A stretch of DNA of 64,000 nucleotides, taken from positions 186,001-250,000 of the forward strand of contig CAWHEI010000015.1 of NCBI GenBank assembly GCA_963828415.1, given 5' to 3'. This DNA comes from Sva-07 sp963828415. GTDB taxonomy: Bacteria > Actinomycetota > Acidimicrobiia > Acidimicrobiales > Ilumatobacteraceae. Shown one piece after another: positions 1-8,037 of the stretch (position 1 is its first letter; the number at the start of each line of letters is the position of its first letter). The position numbers were made by a program, and so were the translations under genes. A model generated the notes under the pieces. The model did not search any database. It was not told the origin of the DNA and saw only the letters and a program-made list of their open reading frames with translations.

Positions 1-836
1 TGAACGTGCGGGTGGGCGGCTTCTACCGTCCCCCGACTCGCGAGGCGTTGCGAGCGTTCCGGCCACGGCTCGCCCGAGCGTTGGAGCTGGCGGTCGAGGT
101 GTGCGAGTGGGTCGCCGGCTTCGACTTTCCCGACCTCGACACCGACCACGAGCTCGTCGCGCTCGACGATGGCGACCACTACCCGGTGTTCGGCGATCGG
201 ATCGTGTCCGATCGTGGCCTCGACATCACCGTCGACGAGTTCGCACGCCACTTCGAGGAGTTCCAGGTGCCGCATTCGACGGCGAAGCACGCCCGGCTCC
301 TCTCGCGCAGCAACTACCTCGTCGGCCCACTCGCCCGCTACCGCCTGGCCCGCGAGAAGCTCCTGCCGGCGGCCGCTGCCGCGGCGAGCGCCGCCGGTCT
401 GGGCGCCACGTGCCCGAACCCGTTCCGCAGCATCATCGTGCGTGCGGTCGAGGTGGTCCACGCCTGTGAGGAGGCGCTGCGCATCACCGACGGCCTGATC
501 GACACCAGCATCGACGTCGACCCCGGATCGGTCGAGGTGCCGGCCCGGGCGGGCACCGGCCACGGCGCCACCGAGGCGCCGCGGGGTCTGCTGTACCACC
601 GCTACACCCTCGACGAGGCCGGGACGATCACCGACGCCGAGATCGTCCCGCCGACGTCGCAGAACCAGCCGACGATCGAGCACGACCTGTTCCACTTCGT
701 CGAGTCGCGCCTCGACATGACCGACGACGCACTGGCCCGAGCCGCCGAGGTGACGATCCGCAACCACGATCCGTGCATCTCGTGCGCAACCCACTTCCTC
801 GACCTCACCGTCGACCGCCGCGGGGGGACGTCATGA
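1..836 (+). CDS. NiFe-hydrogenase large (alpha) subunit, C-terminal part; 5' end outside window
   Basis: The reading frame is open from the first bases, so this is the C-terminal part of a longer protein (typically about 430 residues). It ends with the L2 nickel-site motif DPCISCATH (DPCxxCxxH) followed by a short tail, which the maturation protease normally removes. The fragment opens with NVRVGGFYRPPT, a stretch I associate with cytosolic group 3b (NADP-linked, sulfhydrogenase-type) large subunits; the subgroup is from memory. It would bind the NiFe(CN)2CO centre and oxidise or evolve H2. The stop overlaps the next start (ATGA), and the protease and HypC genes follow directly, as in hydrogenase operons. 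Confidence 0.9.
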   Translation, partial: NVRVGGFYRPPTREALRAFRPRLARALELAVEVCEWVAGFDFPDLDTDHELVALDDGDHYPVFGDRIVSDRGLDITVDEFARHFEEFQVPHSTAKHARLLSRSNYLVGPLARYRLAREKLLPAAAAAASAAGLGATCPNPFRSIIVRAVEVVHACEEALRITDGLIDTSIDVDPGSVEVPARAGTGHGATEAPRGLLYHRYTLDEAGTITDAEIVPPTSQNQPTIEHDLFHFVESRLDMTDDALARAAEVTIRNHDPCISCATHFLDLTVDRRGGTS

Positions 837-1321
837 GGCCCCTGGTGATCGGCGTGGGCAATCGCTGGCGCGGCGACGACGGCATCGGTCCGAAGACGAT
901 CGAGGCGCTCGCCGCGCTCGGCGCCGACGGCCCTGAGGCTGATCTGGTTGCACTCGACGGCGAGCCGGGCCGGTTGGTCGCCGTCTGGGAGGGCCGGTCG
1001 CGCGTCGTGATCGTCGACGCCATTGTCACCGGTGACGCGTCGGGAACGGTCCATTGCATTGCGGCGCACCCCGGTGCCGGCCCCGACCGGATCGATGGTT
1101 GGCAGACAGCAACCGGCTCGCACGGCAACGGCATCGCCGCGGCGATCGCTCTGGGCCGCGCGCTCGACAGGCTTCCCGAACAGCTGGTGGTGGTCGGCGT
1201 CGAACCCGGCTGCCTCGATCACGGCGACGAGTTGTCGCCCGCGGTCGCCGCCGCGATCGACATCGTCACCGAGCTGGTCACCCACGTCGTCAACGAGGAC
1301 CTCGATTCCCCATGTGCCTGA
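833..1321 (+). CDS. Hydrogenase maturation protease (HycI/HybD/HoxW family)
   Basis: 162 residues. It begins VIGVGNRWRGDDGIG, the GxGNxxxxDDGxG signature of the nickel-dependent endopeptidases that clip the large-subunit C-terminus after Ni insertion, and continues with VIVDA, carrying the second conserved acidic residue. The ATG at 833 overlaps the hydrogenase stop, which indicates translational coupling. An earlier in-frame ATG lies inside the hydrogenase gene and is not credible. Its substrate should be the large subunit encoded just upstream. Confidence 0.93.
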   Translation: MRPLVIGVGNRWRGDDGIGPKTIEALAALGADGPEADLVALDGEPGRLVAVWEGRSRVVIVDAIVTGDASGTVHCIAAHPGAGPDRIDGWQTATGSHGNGIAAAIALGRALDRLPEQLVVVGVEPGCLDHGDELSPAVAAAIDIVTELVTHVVNEDLDSPCA

Positions 1322-1575
1322 GCGATCTCGGTCGAGTCGTCGATGTCGACGAGGCGCGCCACAGCGTGTCCGTCGACGTCGGCGATCGCGTCATCCAGGT
1401 GTCGACGGTGACGCTCGGGCTCGACGGTCCCTCGCCGGCCATCGGTGACTGGCTCGTCGTCCACACCGGATTCGCCGTCGAACGCCTCACCGAAGCGGCA
1501 GCCGACGAGATTCAGCAAGCGCGACGCGGGCTCGCCCCGTCGACGCTCGAACTCGACCCGAAGGAGCGGTCATGA
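1312..1575 (+). CDS. hypC: Hydrogenase assembly chaperone HypC/HupF
   Basis: 87 residues beginning MCLSDLGRV. HypC-family chaperones start with Met-Cys; the Cys (residue 2) carries the Fe(CN)2CO unit with HypD and delivers it to the large subunit. The body (VDVDEARHSVSVDVGD..., GDWLVVHTGFAVERL) is the typical small beta-barrel ending in a helix. The start overlaps the protease stop, placing it in the hydrogenase operon. HypA, B, D, E and F are not seen in the window and presumably lie upstream or elsewhere. Confidence 0.9.
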   Translation: MCLSDLGRVVDVDEARHSVSVDVGDRVIQVSTVTLGLDGPSPAIGDWLVVHTGFAVERLTEAAADEIQQARRGLAPSTLELDPKERS

Positions 1576-2516
1576 CGAACACCATGCGCAACACCGGCCT
1601 CGCCCTCGCGGGCGTGACCGCCGTCGTCTCCGGTCTCTCCGTCTTCGTGAACGGCTACGGCGTCGCCCACTTCGACGATGCCACCACGTACACCACCGCC
1701 AAGAACCTCGTCACCGCCGTGGTCCTGATGGTGGCCGTCGTCGTGATGCGCGGGCGACGGGCGCCCGACGCTGCGGCACCTCCGACCGCGAGCGCGGCGA
1801 CGCGCACGCGTCGCGACACCGCAACGCTGGCCGCGATCGCGGTCATCGGAGGCAGCGTGCCGTTCGTGTTGTTCTTCGAGGGCCTGGCTCAGGTCTCGTC
1901 GACCAACGCAGCGTTCATCCACAAGACGCTGGTCGCGTGGGTGGCGATCATGGCGGTGGCGTTCCTGGGCGAACGCGTCACGGTCTGGCACGTGACGGCG
2001 ATCGCGCTGATCCTGCTCGGCTATGCGCAACTGGCTGGAGGAGTCGGGTTCCCCGACGTCGGCACCGGCGAGGCGCTGCTCCTGGCCGCCACACTGTGCT
2101 GGTCGGTCGAGGTGATCCTCTCCCGCTCGCTGCTGCGGCGCGGCGTGGCCCCCATGGTCGTCAGCACGTGGCGGATGGCGGGCGGCATCGTGCTGTTGCT
2201 CGCCTGGGCGATCGTCCGCGGGGCGCTCGGCGACCTGCTCGGGCTGTCGGCCACCCAGTGGGCGTGGGCCGTGCTCACCGGCTTGTTCCTCACCGCGTAC
2301 GTCGTCAGCTGGCACCACGCGCTCGCTCGGGCACCGGCGGTCGACGTGACCGCCGTGCTCAGCATCGGCGCGGTGATCACCGCGGCGCTGAACGCAGGAG
2401 TGCGCGGGGCCGTCATCGAACCGGTCGGGCTGATCCTGCTGCTCACCGGCGGGCTGCTCGTTGCGTGGGCCTCGATCGTCGGGCGCCGGACACCGCAGCA
2501 GGCGGCGGCGTTGTGA
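1572..2516 (+). CDS. DMT-superfamily (EamA) transporter
   Basis: 314 residues with about ten hydrophobic segments in two EamA-like halves; the first half contains the NAAFIHKTLVAWVAIMA region and the second the VVSTWRMAGGIVLLLAWAI region. It should be an inner-membrane metabolite exporter or importer of unknown substrate. The ATG at 1572 overlaps the hypC stop and the stop overlaps the next GTG, so it is co-transcribed with hydrogenase genes. A link to hydrogenase (for example metal or metabolite transport) is only suggested by this position. Confidence 0.85.
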   Translation: MTNTMRNTGLALAGVTAVVSGLSVFVNGYGVAHFDDATTYTTAKNLVTAVVLMVAVVVMRGRRAPDAAAPPTASAATRTRRDTATLAAIAVIGGSVPFVLFFEGLAQVSSTNAAFIHKTLVAWVAIMAVAFLGERVTVWHVTAIALILLGYAQLAGGVGFPDVGTGEALLLAATLCWSVEVILSRSLLRRGVAPMVVSTWRMAGGIVLLLAWAIVRGALGDLLGLSATQWAWAVLTGLFLTAYVVSWHHALARAPAVDVTAVLSIGAVITAALNAGVRGAVIEPVGLILLLTGGLLVAWASIVGRRTPQQAAAL

Positions 2517-3268
2517 GCGTCGATGGCGCCGTCCGGTTCGCCCGCTTCGCGGTGCCGCCGAACCAGCGCGGCTTCTGCGGCCCGGCCCGCGAGGGCGAGC
2601 TCGCCGCCTACCGAGCCGAAGAGCTGCGTGTCGATGCGGGACTGCACGAGTTGGCGTCGGGGTTCGAGGGTGCGTGGCCGTACCTCGAGTTGCTGGCGGG
2701 CGCGGCGGGCGTCGACGATCCGCTGGATGATCGGGTCGTGCAGGCCTACTGGATCGGCAACGATCTCTGCTCGCGGGTGACGCACAACGACTGGGGTTGG
2801 CACCTCGTCGATCGATTCGGTCCGCGCGCCGGCGGCGACGTCGATCGGCTCACCGCCAGGGTCGGCAACGGCGCGGTGCCGCACCACTCGTTCCACGTGT
2901 TCTGCGTGTATCCCTGGGTGGGGCTGCTGCGCGAGGGACTCGGCGGTGTCGAGCCGCTGCGGATCCTGGGCCAGTGTCATGTGAGCTGGGCGACGGTGAT
3001 CGGTCGCAACGGCGACGACCTGCTCGTGGAGGGTCCCGAGTTGACCTGGGACGGACACGCGCTCGCGCTCGGCGGCGCCGAGCGGCGATCAGTGTGGCTC
3101 GATCCGCGTCTCGTTCGCCTCGGACACGAGATCGACGACGGCTCGGTGGTGGCGATCCACTGGAACGAGGTCGTCGACGTGCTCGATCACGGTCAACAGC
3201 GCTGGCTCGAACGGCTCACGCGCAGTCAGATCGAGGTCGCCAACGACCTCGGCGTCCCCGTGCTCTGA
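2513..3268 (+). CDS. Hydrogenase-operon protein, probable DUF6390 family
   Basis: 251 residues, GTG start overlapping the transporter stop. I believe this is the DUF6390 family, found beside actinobacterial hydrogenase genes; this is recalled rather than searched. No membrane segment or signal is visible. Conserved-looking Cys/His/Trp stretches include WIGNDLCSRVTHNDWGWH (about residues 80-97) and PHHSFHVFCVYPW (about 123-135), which could form a metal site. Function unknown. It is the last gene of the hydrogenase run; the following gene has its own -10 box. Confidence 0.75.
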   Translation: MSVDGAVRFARFAVPPNQRGFCGPAREGELAAYRAEELRVDAGLHELASGFEGAWPYLELLAGAAGVDDPLDDRVVQAYWIGNDLCSRVTHNDWGWHLVDRFGPRAGGDVDRLTARVGNGAVPHHSFHVFCVYPWVGLLREGLGGVEPLRILGQCHVSWATVIGRNGDDLLVEGPELTWDGHALALGGAERRSVWLDPRLVRLGHEIDDGSVVAIHWNEVVDVLDHGQQRWLERLTRSQIEVANDLGVPVL

Positions 3269-3295
3269 CCGCCCGCGCCGACCGCGACCACGCCG

Positions 3296-3301
3296 TACGC
3301 T
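3296..3301 (+). promoter_or_regulatory. -10 box (TACGCT), leaderless promoter of the phosphonate-type operon
   Basis: TACGCT ends six bases before the GTG at 3308 and no Shine-Dalgarno is present, so the transcript probably starts at or next to the start codon. Confidence 0.55.
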
Positions 3302-3307
3302 GGTGCC

Positions 3308-4384
3308 GTGACCGAACTGGCCGGGCAGCTGCGCGTCGTGATGATCGTCATCGACGCGATGCCGCACCGACACGTGAGCCCGGCCCTGACGCCCAACCTG
3401 TGGGGCCAGGCGTCGACCGGCGGGCGGGCACCGATGGGTGCGCTGTCGCTGCCGGTGTCGGTCACCTATGCGAACCACGCTGCGTTCGTCACGGGCGTCG
3501 ACCCGACGATCACCGGCGTGCACGGCAACCACACCTGGACCGACGAGGGCTGGACGCCGGCTCCGAAACTGGGGCCGCGCGCGACGACCCTGTTCGAGCG
3601 GGTCCGAGCCGCAGGTGGGACATCGGCGATGGTCGTCGGCGACCAGAAACTGGTCGGCCAGATGGGCGGGTCGAGCGCCGACGTGTGTTGGCCGCCCGCC
3701 GGTCGCCTCCCTGACGGCACCGAGCGCTGCCTGTTCGGCTACGCCTCCGATGCGGCGGTTCTCGCGGCACTCGATGGCATCGACCTCGACGTCGACGTCG
3801 CCGTGATCCACCTCAACGAACCCGACACCACGTCGCACCTGTTCGGACCGGACTCGCCGGAGGCGTTCGAGCAGTACCGAGCGACCGACGCTGCATACGG
3901 CGAGGTGATCTCCCGGCTCGCCGATGCGTGGGACAGCACGCTGGTGCTGACCGTGTCGGATCACGACCAGGAGACGATCACCGACTTCACCCCGGTCGAA
4001 CTGGCCGAAGCGTTCGCCACCATCGAGGGCGTGGACGTCGCCGACGAGGGGACGGCCGCACTCGTGCACCGGGCGCCCGGCAGCATCGACGACGACCGGC
4101 TGGCCGACCTCATCCGATCGGTCGACGGTGTCGAGGCGGCGGTGGCGCTCACACCGGAGATCTGGATGGCGTGGACGGAACCCGGCCGAGCGTTCGGGAC
4201 CACGCCGATTCCGATTCATGGCCAGCACGGCAGCCCGCGCTGTCGCACGCAGATGGCGATCGTGTCCGGCGGCGACGGGCGCGTCGGCGGCGTCGCACGA
4301 CAGCTCGAACGCCGCCAGCCATCGGTGCTCGACTGGGCACCGATGATCGCCCGGCTCCTCCAGCTCGACGAGGGCTCGACGTGA
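3308..4384 (+). CDS. Alkaline-phosphatase-superfamily hydrolase (type I phosphodiesterase / PhnA-like)
   Basis: 358 residues, no signal peptide. The N-terminus carries a metal Asp in MIVIDAMP and a nucleophile region LPVSVTYANHAAFVTGVDP followed by GVHGN, as in nucleotide pyrophosphatase/phosphodiesterase and phosphonoacetate hydrolase (PhnA) families. Further metal ligands fit NEPDTTSHLFGPDS (D..H) and VSDHDQ (DH). It should cleave a phosphoester or C-P bond using two divalent metals. The gene overlaps a PhnY-like dioxygenase, followed by a PhnZ-like oxygenase, which makes a phosphonate substrate attractive. The specific substrate is inferred. Confidence 0.8.
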   Translation: MTELAGQLRVVMIVIDAMPHRHVSPALTPNLWGQASTGGRAPMGALSLPVSVTYANHAAFVTGVDPTITGVHGNHTWTDEGWTPAPKLGPRATTLFERVRAAGGTSAMVVGDQKLVGQMGGSSADVCWPPAGRLPDGTERCLFGYASDAAVLAALDGIDLDVDVAVIHLNEPDTTSHLFGPDSPEAFEQYRATDAAYGEVISRLADAWDSTLVLTVSDHDQETITDFTPVELAEAFATIEGVDVADEGTAALVHRAPGSIDDDRLADLIRSVDGVEAAVALTPEIWMAWTEPGRAFGTTPIPIHGQHGSPRCRTQMAIVSGGDGRVGGVARQLERRQPSVLDWAPMIARLLQLDEGST

Positions 4385-5160
4385 GCGGCGGTGTCGATCG
4401 GGTCGACGTGGCAGCGTTCCGGCGCGACGGCTGGCTCATGCTTCCCCAGGCGCTGTCGTCGGTGCAACTCGACGCGCTCGACACGGCGGTCACACGACTG
4501 CAGGGGTGGGCCGAGACCGGCGGGCCGGGTCTGCACCACTTCGAACAGACCGACACGGGCGCGGTGCTGGCACGCAGCGAAGACTTCGTCGACGCCGACC
4601 CGGTCTTCCACGACGTCATCCGAAGCGGCATCGTCGTCGACGTCCTCGCCCAACTGTTCGGCGACGAGCCGGTGCTGTTCAAGGAGAAGATCAACTACAA
4701 GCAGCCGGGCGGTGGCGGCTTCGCTCCGCACCAGGACGCGACGGCGTACCGCTTCGTCGACCATCACATCTCGTGCATGGTGCCGCTCGACCCGGCGACC
4801 CCCGAGAGCGGCTGTCTGTACGTGGCGCCCGGCTACGAGGCGGGTCGTCTGCCGACCGACGAGCGAGGTCGGGTCGAGGAGTCGACCGCTGCAGGGCTCG
4901 GCTGGCAGCCGGTGCCGCTCGAGCCGGGGGACCTGTTGTTCTTCGACTCGTACACGCCGCACTACAGCGACACGAACACCACGACCCGGGCACGGCGGGC
5001 GGCGTACCTCACCTACAACGCGACGTCGCTCGGCGATCACCGCGACCGCTACTACGCCGACAAACGCGCCGAGTTCGAACGGGCAGGCGGTGACTTCGAG
5101 GGCGAACGAGTCCGGATCAGCATCAGCGACGACTTCCTCGGACGACCGGTGCAGCGGTGA
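4381..5160 (+). CDS. phnY: Phytanoyl-CoA dioxygenase family protein, PhnY/TmpA-like phosphonate alpha-hydroxylase candidate
   Basis: 259 residues, GTG start overlapping the previous stop. It is an Fe(II)/2-oxoglutarate oxygenase of the PhyH fold: the HxD pair is H117/D119 (PHQDA), the distal His is H204 (TPHYSD), and an Arg for 2-oxoglutarate lies at about 213-216. KEKINYKQPGGGGF precedes the HxD motif, as I recall for PhnY-type enzymes, which hydroxylate the alpha carbon of 2-aminoethylphosphonate or its trimethyl analogue. The next gene encodes the matching second-step oxygenase. The exact substrate cannot be read from sequence. Confidence 0.8.
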   Translation: MSGGVDRVDVAAFRRDGWLMLPQALSSVQLDALDTAVTRLQGWAETGGPGLHHFEQTDTGAVLARSEDFVDADPVFHDVIRSGIVVDVLAQLFGDEPVLFKEKINYKQPGGGGFAPHQDATAYRFVDHHISCMVPLDPATPESGCLYVAPGYEAGRLPTDERGRVEESTAAGLGWQPVPLEPGDLLFFDSYTPHYSDTNTTTRARRAAYLTYNATSLGDHRDRYYADKRAEFERAGGDFEGERVRISISDDFLGRPVQR

Positions 5161-5690
5161 ACGAACTCGCCGCGCTCTACGCCTCGCCGGCCGCGCTGCG
5201 GATGTACGACGAGGCGGTCACCGAACTCGACCATGCACTGCAGGCAGCAGCGCTCGCGCGATCCGAGGGTGCGCCCGACCACCTGGTGGCTGCGGCGCTG
5301 CTCCACGACGTCGGCCATCTCGTGTCGGACGACAACGTCACGCTCGACGACGACCTCACCGACGACTTCCACCACGAGCGGGTGGGCGCCCAGTACCTCG
5401 CCCGCTGGTTCGGACCGGAGGTCACCGCGCCCGTCGCGCTCCACGTGGCCGCGAAGCGCTATCTCTGTGCGGTCGAGCCCGGCTACCTCGACGGCCTGTC
5501 GCCGTCGTCAGCCCGAAGCCTCGCGCTCCAGGGCGGGCCGATGTCGGCTGACGAGGTGACACGGTTCGAACAGCTCCCCCATCACGACGCCGCGGTACGG
5601 GTTCGTCGCTGGGACGACCAGGCCAAGGTCGCCGGTCTCGACGTCGGCGTCTTCGCCGACCACCAACTGCTCCTCGACACGCTGGCCTGA
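5157..5690 (+). CDS. phnZ: PhnZ/TmpB-like HD-domain mixed-valent diiron oxygenase
   Basis: 177 residues, start overlapping the dioxygenase stop. Residues line up with PhnZ (numbering recalled) at a constant offset of 8: diiron ligands H26, H50, D51, H72, H96, D153, and substrate-site H54, K100, S118, R150, with lid Glu E19. PhnZ oxidatively cleaves the C-P bond of 1-hydroxy-2-aminoethylphosphonate to glycine and phosphate. With the PhnY-like gene this completes a two-step oxidative phosphonate pathway. TmpB (trimethyl substrate) is the main alternative. No third gene follows; the operon ends at a long inverted repeat. Confidence 0.87.
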   Translation: MNELAALYASPAALRMYDEAVTELDHALQAAALARSEGAPDHLVAAALLHDVGHLVSDDNVTLDDDLTDDFHHERVGAQYLARWFGPEVTAPVALHVAAKRYLCAVEPGYLDGLSPSSARSLALQGGPMSADEVTRFEQLPHHDAAVRVRRWDDQAKVAGLDVGVFADHQLLLDTLA

Positions 5691-5703
5691 GCCCGCGCCG
5701 GAA

Positions 5704-5763
5704 ACCACGTTTGCGTTGCGGTTCGGGTGACCCGCCCCACCCGAAACCGCACACAAACGTGGT
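5704..5763. terminator. Long imperfect inverted repeat between convergent genes
   Basis: Two 26-nt arms (5704-5729 and 5738-5763) separated by 8 nt and differing at only a few positions would form a strong hairpin. It lies between the converging phnZ-like and Rpf-like genes, so a bidirectional terminator is the simplest reading. No T-tract is seen. It may also be one copy of a dispersed palindrome family. Confidence 0.6.
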
Positions 5764-5790
5764 CGGAGGGCGCGGTTCGGGGAGTTCGGG

Positions 5791-6530
5791 TCAGGTGAGG
5801 TGGCGGCCGCAGTGGGGCCAGGGGCGGGCGCCGCGCTCGCTGTAGAGGGCGAGGGCCATCGCGTCCTGATCCGCGGGCGCCGCGGCGGCCGGGTCGACGC
5901 CGACGAGCTGCGGCGCGTGACGCTCGGCGACGGAGTTCCACGTCGAACGATCGAACTGGTAGGCGCCGCGGTACTTGCCGGATCGGCTGGTGATCGCATA
6001 GTTGCCGTGCGACTCGCACTCGCGCAGCGCGGCCCACTCGGCCGGGTCCGGCCCGGGTGGCAGGACGGGCACGGGCAACGTGTCGATCGGCATTCCGAGG
6101 AACTCGAGTGCATTGCGGTGCGCTCGTTGCGTGGCGCTGCCGTACCAGCCATCGGTCGCCACGCCCAGCGCTTCTTGGAGTGCGGCGACTCGGGGACCTC
6201 GTTCGTCCCACGCGTAGGTGTCGGCGACGATGACGATCACGGGATCCACCGTCGGTGCCGCAGCAGGCTCCCGGACGGGCTCCGGGGCGCGAGCGACGTC
6301 GCGTTCGGCAACCGGAACGGATCCGGAACTGGTGCACTCGGTGGAGCGGTTCGTTCCGCGAGTCGCGGTGTGGCGGGTGCAGCGACCCGCGAAGCGTCGT
6401 CGCCGAGTGCTCGTGCGACGACGGGTGTGCCTCCGATCACGAGGACCGCCGCGATCAACGCCGCGGACCGGCGAATGGTCCGAGTCGGCACGTGGACGCG
6501 CGAGGAAGGGTGGTGGGGGTGGGGGGTCAT
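5791..6530 (-). pseudogene. Rpf-like secreted transglycosylase, frameshifted
   Basis: The C-terminal part is a transglycosylase-like (resuscitation-promoting-factor) domain: AEWAALRECESHGNYAI, then SGKYRGAYQFDRSTWNSV, with the catalytic Glu in RECES, preceded by a peptidoglycan-binding-like stretch (RGPRVAALQEALGVATDGWYG). The N-terminal part lies in another frame: ATG at 6530 with AAGGAG six bases upstream and a clean signal peptide (RRSAALIAAVLVIGGTPVVARA). The two frames meet in the proline-rich linker at about 6310-6345, so one base appears missing. The intact protein would be about 245 residues and would remodel peptidoglycan outside the cell. Confidence 0.75.
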
Positions 6531-6687
6531 GACGCTCCTTGGCAGCGGGGACCAACGTGGGTCCGCACGGCGTGTCGGCGCGTGATCGCGCCGGGCCTGG
6601 TGTTCGTGACCCGCAATGTTACGGAATCATGACGAAACACCTCGCGGCGCGGGTGGGTCATCGGTCACATCAGTCGGCGCCGGTGAG

Positions 6688-6693
6688 TACGGT
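6688..6693 (+). promoter_or_regulatory. -10 box (TACGGT) of the NTF2-like gene
   Basis: TACGGT lies seven bases before the ATG at 6701, without a Shine-Dalgarno. It supports this start over the in-frame starts further upstream. Confidence 0.5.
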
Positions 6694-6700
6694 CTCACAG

Positions 6701-7081
6701 ATGGAACCGGTGATCGCCGAGGTGCTCGACGCCAACCGTGCGTTCTACGACGCACACGAGGCGCGCGACCTCGATGCGATGCGGGCGGTGTGGGAGCACC
6801 ACGACCATGTCGTGTGCGTGCATCCGGGGTGGCCGATCCTGCGCACCTGGGCCCACGTCGAAGAGTCGTGGCGGCGAATCTTCGACGGGCCGGGCCGCAA
6901 CCAGTTCATCCTCACCAACGAGGCCGTTGCCGTGCACGGCGACACCGCGTGGGTGACGCTCGACGAGAACCTCGTCGATGCCGGCGGTACCGGCACCGTC
7001 GCAGCCACGAACCTCTACGTCCGCCGCGACGGTCGCTGGCTGCTCGTCGCGCACCACGGCTCGCCGGTCATCGCGAGCTGA
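6701..7081 (+). CDS. NTF2/SnoaL-like protein
   Basis: 126 residues of NTF2-like fold: an N-terminal helix with ANRAFYDAHEARDLDAMRAVW, then HHDHVVCVHPGWPILRTW, and a C-terminal beta sheet with NLYVRRDGRWLLVAHHGSPV. These cone-shaped domains serve as small enzymes (isomerases, hydrolases) or as binding and oligomerisation modules. The paired HH near the end and HPGW resemble the DUF4440/SnoaL-3 group. No functional partner is evident; neighbours are on the opposite strand. Confidence 0.8.
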   Translation: MEPVIAEVLDANRAFYDAHEARDLDAMRAVWEHHDHVVCVHPGWPILRTWAHVEESWRRIFDGPGRNQFILTNEAVAVHGDTAWVTLDENLVDAGGTGTVAATNLYVRRDGRWLLVAHHGSPVIAS

Positions 7082-7101
7082 ACCGGACGACGGCGTCGGT
7101 G

Positions 7102-8037
7102 TCAGCCGGATCGATCCGGGATGCCGAGTGTGACATCCATCGAGATCCGGTACGAGAACGTCGCCGCCGTCGGCCCATCGAGGCCCAGCAGGGCGGCAAC
7201 GTCGAGGGTCGGGTGACGCGGGAAGTCGACGGTCCACTCACCGTCGAGCGGGCCTCCGTCGTGGAACACGATGTCGCCCACGGAACTCACCAGTACTTCT
7301 TGCACCTCGGTGGACGACGGCTCGCCCGGGGCACGCAGTTGTCGCAGCAGGAACACCTGGTGGGGTGCATACTTCAGGACCGACGTCAGATCGATCGCCG
7401 ACGCGACGCCGTCGATGCGATGCTCGGTGGCGTCGTCGAGCAGCCGATCGAGCACCGCATCGACCACTTCCTGACCCGTGCTCCACGCGGAACGAGCGAC
7501 AGCCTGCCCAGCGGTGAGTTCGACGGTGTTGATCACTTCCTCGGTCACACGCTGGTCGGGAGCGCCGGGGAACACCGCGGCGGTCGTCGAGAACCGGGGC
7601 GCCGACTGCTCCAGGTCGGCCATCTCGATGGTGCCGAGATTCTTCGGGTAGCCGAACCCCTCGCGACCTTCGATCACCGCGATCGCCTGATCGACCCACA
7701 CGAGCGGCACGTACCACCCGATCCGCGGGAGTTCGAGACCACCGGGCAGTTCGGCCACCAGCATCCAGACCATCAGGTCGTTCTCGGCGTAATACCCCTG
7801 GCGCGACGACGGCGCGTCGGGCGACGAGCTGCGTTCGATCGCCACATAGGTCACCACGACGAACGGCAGCACGGGCACGAATCGGCGGCCGCCTCCGGCC
7901 TGGTTCAACTCGGCGTCGAGCAACCGCTGCAACGCCGAATATCTCGTCTCGACGACGAAGCCGTGGAACGACGACCCCTCGGCGCGATACGGCGGCGGGG
8001 CGAATGGGTCGGAGTCTCGATAGATGTATGGGCTCAT
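7102..8037 (-). CDS. Acetoacetate decarboxylase-family protein
   Basis: 311 residues. The ATG at 8037 overlaps the stop of the upstream cyclase-ATPase gene. The central GYPKNLGTIEM carries the Schiff-base Lys context of acetoacetate decarboxylases, and the surrounding VPLVWVDQAIAVIEGREGFGYPK is typical. Many family members are not decarboxylases but lyases or aldol-type enzymes in secondary metabolism, so the reaction is uncertain. It is the last gene of the operon with the FAD oxidoreductase and the cyclase-ATPase. Confidence 0.78.
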   Translation of the reverse strand: MSPYIYRDSDPFAPPPYRAEGSSFHGFVVETRYSALQRLLDAELNQAGGGRRFVPVLPFVVVTYVAIERSSSPDAPSSRQGYYAENDLMVWMLVAELPGGLELPRIGWYVPLVWVDQAIAVIEGREGFGYPKNLGTIEMADLEQSAPRFSTTAAVFPGAPDQRVTEEVINTVELTAGQAVARSAWSTGQEVVDAVLDRLLDDATEHRIDGVASAIDLTSVLKYAPHQVFLLRQLRAPGEPSSTEVQEVLVSSVGDIVFHDGGPLDGEWTVDFPRHPTLDVAALLGLDGPTAATFSYRISMDVTLGIPDRSG

